Part shown: piece by piece, positions 1 to 9,989 of the stretch
Numbering within the stretch: position 1 is the first letter of the stretch
Layout: each line of letters starts with the position of its first letter
Source: Pseudomonas sp. BMS12
Lineage (GTDB): Bacteria; Pseudomonadota; Gammaproteobacteria; Pseudomonadales; Pseudomonadaceae
DNA length: 64,000 nucleotides
Assembly (NCBI RefSeq): GCF_001592875.1
Contig: NZ_LSOF01000030.1
Span: forward strand, 1-64,000
Reading direction: 5' to 3'
The notes under the pieces: generated by a model
Database searches by the model: none
What the model saw: only the letters and a program-made list of their open reading frames with translations
What the model was told of the DNA's origin: nothing
Position numbers and translations under genes: made by a program

Positions 1-786
1 GGCGCCGCGCAAGGCCCGCTGGCCCTGCGCAAGGCCCTGGCCAACCTGGCCTGGCACCGCGAGGCGCCGGCCTATGACGCCGGTGACGTGACCTGCGAGG
101 ACGGCGACCTGGCCGCCGCCCAGGCGCGCCTGGCGCGTGGCGTCTGTGCGCTGCTGGATGCCGGTCACCTGCCGCTGGTGCTCGGTGGCGGCCACGAAGT
201 GGCGTTCGGCAGCTGGTCAGGGTTGGCCGAGCATTTCTCGGGTAGCTCCGCCCCACGGATGGCCGTCCCAAAGATTGGCATCGTCAATTTCGACGCCCAC
301 TTCGACCTGCGCGACCCGGCCCATGTGCAGTCCTCCGGCACCCCCTTCGCGCAGATCGCCGAGCAGTGCCAGGCCCGTGGCTGGCCGTTCCGCTACGCCT
401 GCCTGGGCGTCAGCCGCGCCAGCAACACCCGTGCGCTGTTCAACCGCGCCGCTGAACTGGGCGTGCTGGTGCGCGAGGACCGCGAGATGCGCGAGGCCGG
501 TCTGGACGCCATCGCCGCTGAGCTGGACGCCTTCCTCGCCGACTGCGATGCGCTGTACCTGACCATCGACATCGACGTGCTGCCGGCCTGCGAGGCGCCC
601 GGTGTCAGCGCTCCGGCCGCGCGTGGCGTGCCCTTGGCACTGCTCGAACCACTGCTCGAACGCCTGAAGGGCAGCGGCAAGCTGCGCCTGGTGGATTTCG
701 CCGAGCTCAACCCGACCCATGACATCGACAACCGTACTGCCAGGGCGGCGGCGCGCCTGATCCACCTGCTGTCCCTGAACGGCTGA
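1..786 (+). CDS. hutG: Formimidoylglutamase HutG, 5'-truncated by the window edge
   Basis: This is the last 261 residues of a ureohydrolase-family enzyme; the reading frame is open from base 1, so the start lies upstream. Family members hydrolyse N-formimidoyl-L-glutamate to glutamate and formamide, the last step of the short histidine pathway. Manganese-binding motifs are visible: GGGHE near 187, NFDAHFD at 286-306, and TIDIDV followed by APGVSAP near 565-615. About 50 residues are probably missing compared with the usual length near 310. It stands first in a hut run with hutU, hutH and hutC. The arginase-type motifs favour formimidoylglutamase over the unrelated formylglutamate deformylase that is also called HutG in pseudomonads. 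Confidence 0.88.
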   Translation, partial: GAAQGPLALRKALANLAWHREAPAYDAGDVTCEDGDLAAAQARLARGVCALLDAGHLPLVLGGGHEVAFGSWSGLAEHFSGSSAPRMAVPKIGIVNFDAHFDLRDPAHVQSSGTPFAQIAEQCQARGWPFRYACLGVSRASNTRALFNRAAELGVLVREDREMREAGLDAIAAELDAFLADCDALYLTIDIDVLPACEAPGVSAPAARGVPLALLEPLLERLKGSGKLRLVDFAELNPTHDIDNRTARAAARLIHLLSLNG

Positions 787-833
787 AGCCCAAGGGCATT
801 TCCCGCACAACAACAAGTACCGAGGAAACCCGC

Positions 834-2162
834 ATGACCGATGAAACCCTGGCCGTGGTCGCCGGCCACTCGCGCACCCGGGCCCTGGCCCGTCTGTTCG
901 GCTACAGCCTGATCGGGCTGGTGCTGTTCTTCGTGCCGTTCGAGATCGGCGGCCGCTCGACCATCCTCATCGACCACGCCGCCAGCGCCCTGCAGACCCA
1001 TGCCCGTCCGCTGGTGATCGGTCTGGCCCTGCTGTTCATGCTCTACGGCGCCGTTGCCCCCTGGCTCGATGGCAGCTGGCGCAAGGGCGCCACCCACCTG
1101 GTGTTCAGCGTGCTCAAGGGGTTCGGCCTGCTGGTCGGCGTCGCCTACCTGCTCGAACTCGGCCCGCAGGCGCTGTACCAGCCGGGCATGCTGCCCTTCC
1201 TGTTCGACAAGCTGGTGCTCAGCCTGGCGCTGATCGTGCCGCTGGGCTCGCTGGCCCTGGTGTTCCTCATCGGCTATGGCCTGCTGGAACTGGTCGGCGT
1301 GCTGATGCAGCCGGTGATGCGGCCGATCTGGCGCACCCCGGGCAAGTCGGCCATCGATGCCGTGGCCAGCTTCGTCGGCAGCTATTCGGTCGGTCTGCTG
1401 ATAACCGACCGCATGTACCAGCAGGGCCACTACAGCCTGCGCGAGGCGGCGATCATCGCCACCGGCTTCTCCACCGTGTCGGCGCCGTTCATGGTGATCA
1501 TCGCCAAGACCCTGGGCCTGATGCCGGTGTGGAACCTGTATTTCTGGAGCGCCATGGCCGTGACCTTCGCCGTCACCGCGCTCAGCGCCCGCATCTACCC
1601 GCTTTCGCGCCTGCCCTCCGAGACCCGTGAGGAGGCGCCGCTACAGGCCGGCGAGAGCCGCCTGGGCAATGCCTGGCGCACCGGCCTGCAGCAGGCGGGC
1701 AGTGCCCCGGCGCTGCACCTGGCGCTGCTGGACACCTTCCGCGACGGCCTGCGCATGACCGCGGCGATCCTGCCGAGCATCCTCGCCGTGGGCCTGCTCG
1801 GCCTGCTGGCGGCCAAGTACACCCCGCTGTTCGACGCCATCGGCGCGCTGTTCTACCCGATCACCGCGCTGTTCGGCCTGGAGCAGCCGATGGAGGTGGC
1901 CCGCGCTCTGGCCTCCGGCCTGGCCGAGATGTTCCTGCCGGCGATGCTGTTGAAGGATGCCGATGTGCTGGTCAAGTTCGTCACCGCCATCGTCTCCGTG
2001 AGCAGCGTGCTGTTCCTCTCCGCTTCCATTCCCTGCGTGCTGGCCACGCGAATTCCCCTGAGCCTGGGCCAACTGCTGCTGATCTGGCTGCAGCGCACCC
2101 TGCTCAGCCTGGTGCTCAGCATTCCGCTGGCCTACCTGGCGCAATCCTTGGGCTGGCTGTAA
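834..2162 (+). CDS. YjiH-family membrane protein (nucleoside-recognition Gate domain) in the hut cluster
   Basis: The 442-residue product is strongly hydrophobic with about ten membrane helices and resembles the YjiH family, which carries Gate-type nucleoside-recognition repeats. No substrate is established for the family. It lies 47 bases after hutG and 42 bases before hutU in the same direction, so it is probably co-transcribed with the histidine genes and may move histidine, urocanate or a breakdown product; that role is inferred from position only. A GAGGA ribosome site precedes the ATG at 834. It is unlike the HutT amino-acid permease usually found in Pseudomonas hut loci. Confidence 0.75.
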   Translation: MTDETLAVVAGHSRTRALARLFGYSLIGLVLFFVPFEIGGRSTILIDHAASALQTHARPLVIGLALLFMLYGAVAPWLDGSWRKGATHLVFSVLKGFGLLVGVAYLLELGPQALYQPGMLPFLFDKLVLSLALIVPLGSLALVFLIGYGLLELVGVLMQPVMRPIWRTPGKSAIDAVASFVGSYSVGLLITDRMYQQGHYSLREAAIIATGFSTVSAPFMVIIAKTLGLMPVWNLYFWSAMAVTFAVTALSARIYPLSRLPSETREEAPLQAGESRLGNAWRTGLQQAGSAPALHLALLDTFRDGLRMTAAILPSILAVGLLGLLAAKYTPLFDAIGALFYPITALFGLEQPMEVARALASGLAEMFLPAMLLKDADVLVKFVTAIVSVSSVLFLSASIPCVLATRIPLSLGQLLLIWLQRTLLSLVLSIPLAYLAQSLGWL

Positions 2163-2204
2163 GCGCCGCTCGCCTTTACCGATTCGATCGAGGAGACCCC
2201 GACC

Positions 2205-3875
2205 ATGACCAAGTTCCGTGACGTCGAAATCCGCGCCCCGCGCGGCACCCAACTGAATGCCAAGAGCTGGCTGACCGAAGCGCCGCTGCGCATGCTGATG
2301 AACAACCTCGACCCGGACGTGGCCGAGAACCCCAAGGAACTGGTGGTATACGGCGGCATCGGCCGCGCTGCGCGCAACTGGGAGTGCTACGACAAGATCG
2401 TCGAGACCCTGAAGGAACTGAACGACGATGAGACCCTGCTGGTGCAGTCCGGCAAGCCGGTCGGCGTGTTCAAGACCCACAGCAACGCCCCGCGTGTGCT
2501 GATCGCCAACTCCAACCTGGTACCGCACTGGGCCAGCTGGGAACACTTCAACGAGCTGGATGCCAAGGGCCTGGCCATGTACGGCCAGATGACCGCCGGC
2601 AGCTGGATCTACATCGGCAGCCAGGGCATCGTCCAGGGCACCTACGAGACCTTCGTCGAGGCCGGTCGCCAGCACTACGCCGGCAACCTCAAGGGCCGCT
2701 GGGTGCTGACCGCAGGCCTGGGTGGCATGGGTGGCGCCCAGCCGCTGGCCGCGACACTGGCCGGCGCCTGTTCGCTGAACATCGAATGCCAGCAGACCAG
2801 CATCGATTTCCGCCTGCGCAGCCGCTACGTCGACGAGCAGGCCACCGACCTCGACGACGCCCTGGCGCGCATCGCCAAGTACACCGGCGAAGGCAAGGCC
2901 ATCTCCATCGCCCTGCTGGGCAACGCCGCCGAAATCCTGCCGGAGCTGGTCAAGCGTGGCGTGCGTCCGGACATGGTCACCGACCAGACCAGCGCCCACG
3001 ACCCGCTCAATGGCTACCTGCCGATCGGCTGGACCTGGGCCGAGTACAAGGACCGCGCCATCACCGACCCGCAAGCGGTGGTCAAGGCCGCCAAGCAGTC
3101 CATGGCCGTGCACGTGCAGGCCATGCTCGACTTCCAGAAGATGGGCGTACCGACCTTCGACTACGGCAACAACATCCGCCAGATGGCCCAGGAAGAGGGC
3201 GTGGCCAACGCCTTCGACTTCCCCGGCTTCGTCCCTGCGTACATCCGTCCGCTGTTCTGCCGCGGTGTCGGCCCGTTCCGCTGGGCGGCGCTGTCCGGCA
3301 ACCCGGAAGACATCTACAAGACCGACGCCAAGGTCAAGGAACTGATCCCGGACGACGCCCACCTGCACCGCTGGCTGGACATGGCCCGCGAGCGCATCAG
3401 CTTCCAGGGTCTGCCGGCGCGTATCTGCTGGGTCGGCCTGGGCCTGCGCGCCAAGCTGGGCCTGGCCTTCAACGAGATGGTTCGCTCCGGTGAGCTGAGC
3501 GCGCCCATCGTCATCGGCCGCGACCACCTCGACAGCGGCTCGGTGTCCAGCCCCAACCGCGAGACCGAAGCCATGCAGGACGGCTCCGACGCCGTGTCCG
3601 ACTGGCCGCTGCTCAACGCCCTGCTCAATACCGCCAGCGGCGCCACCTGGGTTTCCCTGCACCATGGCGGCGGCGTGGGCATGGGCTTCTCCCAGCATTC
3701 CGGTATGGTCATCGTCTGCGATGGCACCGATGAAGCCGCCGCGCGCATCGCCCGCGTGCTGACCAACGACCCGGGCACCGGCGTCATGCGCCACGCCGAC
3801 GCCGGCTACCAGATCGCCATCGATTGCGCCAAAGAGCAGGGCCTGAACCTGCCGATGATTGGCAAAGGAGAATGA
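2205..3875 (+). CDS. hutU: Urocanate hydratase (urocanase)
   Basis: HutU converts urocanate to imidazolone propionate using tightly bound NAD+ as an electrophile, the second step of cytoplasmic histidine breakdown. The 556-residue length is typical. The N-terminal region has the conserved [12 protein letters not shown] stretch, a glycine-rich [13 protein letters not shown] segment lies near residues 170-186, and Cys408 in ARICWVGLG corresponds to the active-site cysteine of the P. putida enzyme. A GAGGAGA ribosome site precedes the ATG. Its stop codon overlaps the hutH start (ATGA), which indicates translational coupling. Confidence 0.97.
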   Translation: MTKFRDVEIRAPRGTQLNAKSWLTEAPLRMLMNNLDPDVAENPKELVVYGGIGRAARNWECYDKIVETLKELNDDETLLVQSGKPVGVFKTHSNAPRVLIANSNLVPHWASWEHFNELDAKGLAMYGQMTAGSWIYIGSQGIVQGTYETFVEAGRQHYAGNLKGRWVLTAGLGGMGGAQPLAATLAGACSLNIECQQTSIDFRLRSRYVDEQATDLDDALARIAKYTGEGKAISIALLGNAAEILPELVKRGVRPDMVTDQTSAHDPLNGYLPIGWTWAEYKDRAITDPQAVVKAAKQSMAVHVQAMLDFQKMGVPTFDYGNNIRQMAQEEGVANAFDFPGFVPAYIRPLFCRGVGPFRWAALSGNPEDIYKTDAKVKELIPDDAHLHRWLDMARERISFQGLPARICWVGLGLRAKLGLAFNEMVRSGELSAPIVIGRDHLDSGSVSSPNRETEAMQDGSDAVSDWPLLNALLNTASGATWVSLHHGGGVGMGFSQHSGMVIVCDGTDEAAARIARVLTNDPGTGVMRHADAGYQIAIDCAKEQGLNLPMIGKGE

Positions 3876-5413
3876 AAGTGACTGCCCTGAATCTGCACCC
3901 CGGCCAGCTGACCCTGGCCCACCTGCGCGCCGCCTACCAGGCACCCGTGCGCCTGACCCTGAACGCCGCGGCCTATCCGGCCATCGACGCCAGCGTCGCC
4001 TGCGTCAACCAGATCATCGCCGAGGGCCGCACCGCCTACGGAATCAACACCGGTTTCGGCCTGCTGGCCTCGACCCGCATCGCCACCGACGACCTGGAAA
4101 AGCTGCAGCGTTCGCTGGTGCTGTCGCACGCCGCCGGCATCGGCGAGCCGCTGGACGACGCCATGGTGCGCCTGATCATGTTGCTGAAGATCAACAGCCT
4201 GGCGCGTGGCTTCTCCGGCATCCGCCGCCAGGTGATCGAGGCGCTGATCGCCCTGGTCAACGCCGAGGTCTACCCGCATATCCCGCTCAAGGGCTCGGTC
4301 GGCGCGTCCGGCGACCTGGCGCCGCTGGCGCACATGTCCCTGGTACTGCTGGGCGAGAGCCAGGCGCGCCATAAAGGCCAGTGGCTGCCGGCCAGCGAGG
4401 CCCTGGCCGTTGCCGGCCTGGAGCCGATGACCCTGGCCGCCAAGGAGGGCCTAGCCCTGCTCAACGGTACCCAGGTCTCCACCGCCTACGCCTTGCGCGG
4501 GTTGTTCGAGGCCGAGGACCTGTTCGCCGCCGCCAGCGTGTGCGGCAGTCTGACGGTCGAGGCCGCGCTGGGCTCGCGCGCGCCCTTCGATGCACGTATC
4601 CATGCCGCCCGTGGGCAGAAAGGCCAGATCGATGCCGCCGCCACCTACCGTCACCTGCTCGGCGCCAGCAGCGAAGTCGGTCGCTCCCACGAGGCCTGCG
4701 ACAAGGTGCAGGACCCCTACTCCCTGCGCTGCCAGCCGCAGGTCATGGGCGCCTGCCTGACCCAGCTGCGCCAGGCTGCCGAAGTGCTGGCGGTGGAGGC
4801 CAACGCGGTGTCGGACAACCCGCTGGTGTTCGCCGCCGAAGGCGACGTGATTTCCGGCGGCAACTTCCACGCCGAGCCGGTGGCCATGGCCGCCGACAAC
4901 ATCGCCCTGGCCATCGCCGAGATCGGCTCGCTGTCCGAGCGGCGCATCTCGCTGATGATGGACAAGCACATGTCGCAGCTGCCGCCGTTCCTGGTGGCCA
5001 ACGGTGGCGTCAACTCCGGCTTCATGATCGCCCAGGTCACGGCCGCGGCCCTGGCCAGCGACAACAAGGCCCTGGCTCACCCGCACAGCGTCGACAGCCT
5101 GCCGACCTCGGCCAATCAGGAAGACCACGTGTCGATGGCGCCCAATGCCGGCAAGCGCCTGTGGGACATGGCCGCCAACACCCGTGGCGTGCTCGCCGTG
5201 GAATGGCTGGGCGCCTGCCAGGGCCTGGACTTCCGCGAGGGCCTGAAGAGTTCGCCGGTGCTGGAACAGGCCCGTGAGATCCTGCGGGCCGAGGTGCCGT
5301 ACTACGTCGAGGACCGCTTCTTCGCCCCGGACATCGCTGCGGCCGATGCGCTGCTCGCCGAGCGGGTGCTGACCCCGCTGCTGCCGGCCGGCCTGTTGCC
5401 GTCGGTAGGCTGA
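3872..5413 (+). CDS. hutH: Histidine ammonia-lyase
   Basis: HutH removes ammonia from L-histidine to give trans-urocanate, the first committed step of the hut pathway. The Ala145-Ser146-Gly147 triad inside [14 protein letters not shown] forms the MIO electrophile. The start used here is the ATG that overlaps the hutU stop, giving 513 residues and an AAAGGAG ribosome site; a GTG two codons later at 3878 is an alternative. The family length is about 505-515. It is followed closely by a hairpin at 5421-5454 and then hutC. Confidence 0.97.
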   Translation: MKVTALNLHPGQLTLAHLRAAYQAPVRLTLNAAAYPAIDASVACVNQIIAEGRTAYGINTGFGLLASTRIATDDLEKLQRSLVLSHAAGIGEPLDDAMVRLIMLLKINSLARGFSGIRRQVIEALIALVNAEVYPHIPLKGSVGASGDLAPLAHMSLVLLGESQARHKGQWLPASEALAVAGLEPMTLAAKEGLALLNGTQVSTAYALRGLFEAEDLFAAASVCGSLTVEAALGSRAPFDARIHAARGQKGQIDAAATYRHLLGASSEVGRSHEACDKVQDPYSLRCQPQVMGACLTQLRQAAEVLAVEANAVSDNPLVFAAEGDVISGGNFHAEPVAMAADNIALAIAEIGSLSERRISLMMDKHMSQLPPFLVANGGVNSGFMIAQVTAAALASDNKALAHPHSVDSLPTSANQEDHVSMAPNAGKRLWDMAANTRGVLAVEWLGACQGLDFREGLKSSPVLEQAREILRAEVPYYVEDRFFAPDIAAADALLAERVLTPLLPAGLLPSVG

Positions 5414-5420
5414 GGCTGGC

Positions 5421-5454
5421 GACGCCGCGCTCCCCAGGCTGGGAGTGCGGCGTC
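5421..5454 (+). terminator. Hairpin between hutH and hutC
   Basis: Two 14-base arms (5421-5434 and 5441-5454) pair with one mismatch around a 6-base loop, starting 8 bases after the hutH stop. There is no T tract, so it may act as a processing or partial termination site that separates hutC expression from the enzymes. Confidence 0.5.
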
Positions 5455-5501
5455 GTGCTCGGCTATCATCCGTGGCAACCGGGTCATCCCAAGGAGCTGT
5501 C

Positions 5502-6212
5502 GTGACCAGCAACACCCCACGCTACAAGGCGATCGAGGATTTCCTCCTCGAGCGCATCCACGACGGCACCTACCCGGTCAATCACCAGATTCCCCCCGAA
5601 GAACAACTGGCGCGTGATTTCGGCGTCAGCCGCATGACCGCCAACAAGGCCATCCAGCATCTGGTGCAGCAGGGCTACCTGCTGCGTCAGGCCGGGCTCG
5701 GCACCTTCGTCACCGACCGCAAGGCCGAGTCCTCGCTGCACGACGTGCTCAACATCGCCACCGAGGTGCGTGCCCGTGGCCATGTCTACAGCAACGACGT
5801 GCTGCGCTGCGAGGCCGTTGCCGCCGACGACGAAGTGGCCCTGCGCCTCGGCCTGCGCCTGGGCGCCGAGGTGTTCCACAGCATCCTGGTGCACCGCGAG
5901 AACGGCGTGCCGATCCAGCTGGAAGACCGCTTCGTCAATCCGCGCTGGGTGCCGCACTACCTGGATGCCGACTTCAGCCGGCAGACGCCCAACGAGGTGC
6001 TGGTCGCCAGTTGCCCGATCTCCGACGTGGAGCATGTGGTCGAGGCCGTGCTGGTCGATGCGCAGACCGCCGCCTGGCTGGACATGCAGCCGAGCATGCC
6101 GTGCCTGTCGATGATCCGGCGCACCTGGTCGGACGAGCATCTGATCAGCTACGCCCGCCTGATCCACCCCGGCGAGCGTTACAAGCTGCGTTCCAACACC
6201 AAGCGTCGCTAG
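5502..6212 (+). CDS. hutC: Histidine utilisation repressor HutC (GntR family)
   Basis: This 236-residue protein has an N-terminal winged helix-turn-helix (residues 1-75, with QLARDFGVSRMTANKAI) and a C-terminal UTRA ligand domain, the HutC/FarR architecture. HutC represses hut genes and is released by urocanate. The GTG at 5502 is chosen because AAGGAG lies five bases upstream and the product then begins TSNTPRYKAIEDFLL as in family members. Its TAG stop codon lies inside the left end of the inverted-repeat element at 6209-6373. Confidence 0.93.
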   Translation: MTSNTPRYKAIEDFLLERIHDGTYPVNHQIPPEEQLARDFGVSRMTANKAIQHLVQQGYLLRQAGLGTFVTDRKAESSLHDVLNIATEVRARGHVYSNDVLRCEAVAADDEVALRLGLRLGAEVFHSILVHRENGVPIQLEDRFVNPRWVPHYLDADFSRQTPNEVLVASCPISDVEHVVEAVLVDAQTAAWLDMQPSMPCLSMIRRTWSDEHLISYARLIHPGERYKLRSNTKRR

Positions 6213-6373
6213 TGGCCTGTTTGGCTAATTCAAATACGCAACTTCGGCGCCAGGCTTCACCATGCGTCGTTGCCACTCCTCGCCGTAGCCCTGCTACGAC
6301 TCGTCGCGGCGCCTAACCTGGCAAACCCTGACACTCGAATTTGAGTGCATGAATTAACCGCACAAGCCACTAG
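6209..6373. mobile_element. 165-bp inverted-repeat (MITE-like) element abutting hutC
   Basis: The element begins CTAGTGGC (6209-6216) and ends with its exact complement GCCACTAG (6366-6373). The terminal repeats extend to about 25 bases with a few mismatches. The interior has no credible gene. No source transposase is visible in the window. The left end supplies the hutC stop codon, so insertion may have altered the last residues of HutC. Confidence 0.6.
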
Positions 6374-6423
6374 CCACGGCGAACCATTGTGCGTGGCGAC
6401 CCCGCCGCAGCGGGGCGCGCGTG

Positions 6424-7605
6424 CTACCTGAGCTTGCGCAGGATGAAGTCGGTCATGCTCTCGTTGCTGTCGGCCAGCTTCAGCGCCGGCACGTTGGCGC
6501 TGGCCTTGAGGCCCACGGCGCGGGCTTTGTCGCGCAGCGTGCGTACATGGTAGGGGTGGTGGTAGAGGATGCCGGTGCTGCTCGGTGCCTTCACCGGCAC
6601 GCCATCGGTGGCCAGCCAGATTTCCGGGTCGCTGGCGTCCATCATGCCGAGGAAGTCGACTTCCTGGCGGTAGGCGACGGTCGCGGCCGTATACAGGTCG
6701 GCGCTGCTGCTGGCGCCGTAGAAGTTCGGCGCACCGCTGCCCATGTCGTCGACCGACCAGTTGTATTCGGCGAACACCGGTTCCCAGCCGACCACGTCGA
6801 GCGTCGCTTGCGTCTGGGTTGCCGCAACACCCTGCACACGAGTGGACTGCTGCGCCACCGGATCGCTGCTGCCGAGGTCGGCCATGTCGTCATGGAAGGC
6901 CAGCCATAGCGCGGTGCTGGCGCCGGCAGAAGAGCCCAGCAGCACCACGCGGTTCGGGTCGATGTTGTAGCGCGGCTCGTACTTCAGGTACTGCAGGGCG
7001 CGCTGCGAGCCCCTGAGCGACTTGAGCAGGCCGTCTTTCTCGTTCTTCTTGCTGATCAGCGGGTAGTTGATGGTGGCGAATGCCACGCCCTGCGCCAGCA
7101 GGGCCTTGATCATCTTCTGGTTGCTGCTGCTATAGGCCTTTTCCTTCTCGCCGGAGGAGAAGCCGCCGCCATGGATGAAGATCGCCAGGGGCAGGCGAGT
7201 CTGGCGGTCGTAGCTGTTCTTGGGCAGGAAGATGTCGAAACGGTGGCGCTGGTCCGGCCCGTAGGCGGCGTCCTTCACGAAGTAGGCGTTGTCGCCGTCC
7301 AGCGTGAACGGCGGCTTCGCCAGTTGCAGGGCCGAGCTGTTGGCATCGGGGTTCCAGTCGCCTGGGCTGGTCGGCTGCGCGGGCGTGCTCGGAGTGCTCG
7401 GCGCGGTGGGATGGGTGGTGTCAGTGTTGGCGCCGGAGCCGTTCAGGCGCGCCTCGAGTAGTGCGCGCAGGCGCTGGGACAGGGCGGACTCGGCCTCGGC
7501 CGCCGGCGCGACCAGCGTGGCCCCGATTAGGGCGATCAGTGCGGCGCAGGTGATGCGGCGGGGCAGTGGCAAGCGGGTGGTGCGCGAAGCGGGGGCAGTT
7601 TTCAT
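6424..7605 (-). CDS. Secreted alpha/beta-hydrolase (esterase, BD-FAE/HSL-like)
   Basis: The 393-residue product has an N-terminal signal peptide (about residues 1-38, ending AAEAES) and a low-complexity Thr/Pro/Ser linker at residues 55-85 before the catalytic domain. HGGG at 145-148 forms the oxyanion hole and Ser226 in GSSAG is the nucleophile; the catalytic His is probably in the HHPYHV segment near residue 350. This matches carboxylesterases of the hormone-sensitive-lipase or feruloyl-esterase-like groups. It should act in the periplasm or outside the cell on an unknown ester. It is monocistronic and convergent with hutC. Confidence 0.8.
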   Translation of the reverse strand: MKTAPASRTTRLPLPRRITCAALIALIGATLVAPAAEAESALSQRLRALLEARLNGSGANTDTTHPTAPSTPSTPAQPTSPGDWNPDANSSALQLAKPPFTLDGDNAYFVKDAAYGPDQRHRFDIFLPKNSYDRQTRLPLAIFIHGGGFSSGEKEKAYSSSNQKMIKALLAQGVAFATINYPLISKKNEKDGLLKSLRGSQRALQYLKYEPRYNIDPNRVVLLGSSAGASTALWLAFHDDMADLGSSDPVAQQSTRVQGVAATQTQATLDVVGWEPVFAEYNWSVDDMGSGAPNFYGASSSADLYTAATVAYRQEVDFLGMMDASDPEIWLATDGVPVKAPSSTGILYHHPYHVRTLRDKARAVGLKASANVPALKLADSNESMTDFILRKLR

Positions 7606-8202
7606 AACGGGTCTCGGTACGCTGAGAACCGCTCAGTCGAAGCACATCTCGTCCACGAGTTGGTACGGCATCCAGGCTGGTACATCGAAGCGGTGGGTTG
7701 TCGGGAAGCCCGGTGCAAGCCGGGCGGGGCGGATTGTGTGGGCGAGCCTGGCTGGCGTGGTAGAGCGCTACTTCACAGTTTTTTCGCGTCAGAATTCAGT
7801 GATTTCGCCACACCTCGCCCGGCCTGGAGGGGGCATGGCGCATGGCTAGCACGGCCAAGTGGCTGCCCTTTCTGCTTATTCCGAATGGCTATTGGATATT
7901 TGGCGCCGAAAATTTGGCGAAATCGGAATTCCGAGTCCATTTTGCGCAGCTTTTGCACGATTCGGCTTCGGACGAACGGTCGGGCTTTCTTGGCCGAGGC
8001 GTGTCGTGCAGGAGGTTCCAGCGGGTCGTCCGGCTGCAGGGCGCGCTGCGCGGCCCATGCCCGGGGCGCGTGCAGCTTTTTCCTAGCCAGCAACTACAAA
8101 AAACATAATTTCGCTAATCCCCGGTGCTGAACAGAATGCGGCCAACACCTTAGATGGTCGCACTAGAAGAACCGCAATGTTTCGAGCCCGAGGAAGCAAG
8201 CC
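7606..8202. other. Non-coding stretch upstream of the flavin monooxygenase
   Basis: No convincing gene is present. It holds a small hairpin (GCCCGG-TGCAAG-CCGGGC near 7708-7725), a perfect 12-base palindrome TCGGAATTCCGA at 7923-7934, and locally AT-richer sequence at 7860-7960 and 8090-8120. It must carry the promoters of both divergent neighbours, but no specific promoter could be assigned. Confidence 0.5.
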
Positions 8203-9558
8203 ATGACCGACCTGAATCAAGCCGCCTTGCAGCAGCGCATGGGCAGCAAGGTTGTCCCTACCGAGATTGATACGCTGGTAATCGGCGCTGGCCAGGCCGG
8301 CGTCGCCATGAGCGAGCACCTGAGCAAGCTCGGCGTGCCGCACCTGGTGCTGGAGAAGAACCGCATCGCCGAAGCCTGGCGCAGCGGGCGCTGGGATTCG
8401 CTGGTTGCCAACGGCCCGGCCTGGCATGACCGCTTCCCCGGCATGGAATTCGACCTCGATCCGGATGCGTTCGCCCCGAAAGATATGGTGGCGAACTACT
8501 TCGAGGCTTACGCCAAGCAGTTCAACGCGCCGATCCGCACCGGGGTCGAGGTCAGGAAGGTCACCCGCAACAGTGATCGTCCGGGCTTCACCGTGGAGAC
8601 TTCCGTCGGCGTGATCCAGGCCAACCGCGTGGTGTCGGCGACCGGCCCGTTCCAGCGCCCGGTCATCCCGGCCATCGCGCCGCAGGACGGAGCTCTGTAC
8701 CAGATCCACTCCGCCGCCTATTTCAACCCGCAGCAGCTGCCCGAAGGTGGCGTGCTGGTGGTCGGTGCCGGTTCTTCCGGGGTGCAGATCGCCGACGAGC
8801 TGAACCGCTCGGGCCGCCAGGTCTACCTCTCCGTGGGGGCGCATGACCGTCCGCCGCGCAGCTACCGCAACCGCGACTTCTGCTGGTGGTTGGGAGTGCT
8901 CGGCCTGTGGGACATGGAAGCCGCCCAGCCGGGCAAGGAGCACGTGACCATCGCCGTCAGCGGGGCACGTGGCGGCGAGACCATCGACTTCCGCCGCCTG
9001 GCCGGCGAAGGCATCACCCTGGTGGGGCTGACCAAGGCCTTCCACAACGGTGGCGTCAGCTTCCAGAACGATCTGGCCGATAACCTGGCCCGTGGCGACG
9101 AGAACTACCTGTCGCTGCTTGATGCCGCCGATGCCTATATCGCCCGCAATGGTCTGGATCTGCCGGAAGAGCCGGAGGCGCGCCGGGTGTACGAGGATGC
9201 CGAGTGCATTCGCCAGCCGATTCTCGAATTGGACCTGGCCGCAGCCGGCATCCGCTCGATCATCTGGGCTACCGGCTATGCCGTGGACTTCAGCTGGCTG
9301 CAGGTCGACGCCTTCGACGCACAGGGCAAGCCGCAGCACCAGCGCGGCGTGTCCAGCGAGCCCGGGGTGTACTTCGTCGGCCTGCCGTGGCTGTCGCGCC
9401 GGGGCTCCACCTTTATCTGGGGGGTATGGCACGACGCCAAGCACGTCGCCGACCACATCGCCACCCAGCGCAAATATGCCGAATACCGTGACGCGTCGCA
9501 GCGCCAGGCCGAGGCCGTCGAGCCGGCCCAGAAAGTCAGTCTTCCAGGAGTACGTTGA
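8203..9558 (+). CDS. Flavin-dependent monooxygenase (FMO/CzcO-like)
   Basis: A 451-residue NAD(P)/FAD-dependent oxygenase. An FAD Rossmann motif GAGQAG lies at residues 28-33 and an NADPH motif GAGSSG near 188. The IWATGYAVD segment near residue 358 is the ATG motif of flavoprotein monooxygenases. Family members hydroxylate N or S atoms or insert oxygen next to carbonyls. A GAGGAAG ribosome site precedes the ATG. The stop overlaps the start of the RidA gene (TGATG), and DUF1028 and M20 hydrolase genes follow, so the four probably form one catabolic operon of unknown substrate. Confidence 0.85.
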   Translation: MTDLNQAALQQRMGSKVVPTEIDTLVIGAGQAGVAMSEHLSKLGVPHLVLEKNRIAEAWRSGRWDSLVANGPAWHDRFPGMEFDLDPDAFAPKDMVANYFEAYAKQFNAPIRTGVEVRKVTRNSDRPGFTVETSVGVIQANRVVSATGPFQRPVIPAIAPQDGALYQIHSAAYFNPQQLPEGGVLVVGAGSSGVQIADELNRSGRQVYLSVGAHDRPPRSYRNRDFCWWLGVLGLWDMEAAQPGKEHVTIAVSGARGGETIDFRRLAGEGITLVGLTKAFHNGGVSFQNDLADNLARGDENYLSLLDAADAYIARNGLDLPEEPEARRVYEDAECIRQPILELDLAAAGIRSIIWATGYAVDFSWLQVDAFDAQGKPQHQRGVSSEPGVYFVGLPWLSRRGSTFIWGVWHDAKHVADHIATQRKYAEYRDASQRQAEAVEPAQKVSLPGVR

Positions 9559-9980
9559 TGCCTACCCACACCCGCATCCGCATGTTCAACACCAAGGACA
9601 CCTATCCCAACCAGTCCCTGGACAATGACCTGTGCCAGGCCGTGCGCGCCGGCAACACCGTGTACGTGCGCGGCCAGGTCGGCACCGACTTCAACGGCAA
9701 CCTGGTCGGCCTCGGTGACCCGGCTGCCCAGGCCGAGCAGGCCATGAAGAACGTCAAGCAGCTGCTCGAAGAGGCGGGCAGCGACCTGTCGCACATCGTC
9801 AAGACCACCACCTACCTGATCGATCCGCGCTACCGTGAGCCGGTCTACCGCGAGGTCGGCAAATGGCTCAAGGGCGTGTTCCCGATCTCCACCGGGCTGG
9901 TGGTGTCGGCCCTCGGCCAGCCGCAATGGCTGATGGAGATCGACGTGATCGCGGTGATCCCCGATGACTGGAACCAGTAA
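9558..9980 (+). CDS. RidA / YjgF family enamine-imine deaminase
   Basis: The 140-residue RidA-superfamily protein contains the conserved VYVRGQVGTD and core VKTTTYLIDPRYREPVY segments. RidA proteins are trimers that hydrolyse reactive enamines and imines to ketones and ammonia. The ATG at 9558 is preceded by AGGAG and overlaps the monooxygenase stop by one base. Clustered between an N-oxidising flavoenzyme and amide hydrolases, it is more likely a pathway-specific member than the housekeeping RidA. Confidence 0.85.
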   Translation: MPTHTRIRMFNTKDTYPNQSLDNDLCQAVRAGNTVYVRGQVGTDFNGNLVGLGDPAAQAEQAMKNVKQLLEEAGSDLSHIVKTTTYLIDPRYREPVYREVGKWLKGVFPISTGLVVSALGQPQWLMEIDVIAVIPDDWNQ

Positions 9981-9989
9981 GGAGCGCGT

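Noticed and set aside
1641-3944. Long minus-strand open frame (767 codons) across yjiH and hutU
   Set aside because: It is an antisense frame in GC-rich DNA with Gly/His/Gln-rich low-complexity translation; the plus-strand genes are clear family members.
7773-8130. Several 60-150 codon open frames between the esterase and monooxygenase genes
   Set aside because: They overlap each other on both strands, lack ribosome sites and resemble no family; the stretch is treated as non-coding.
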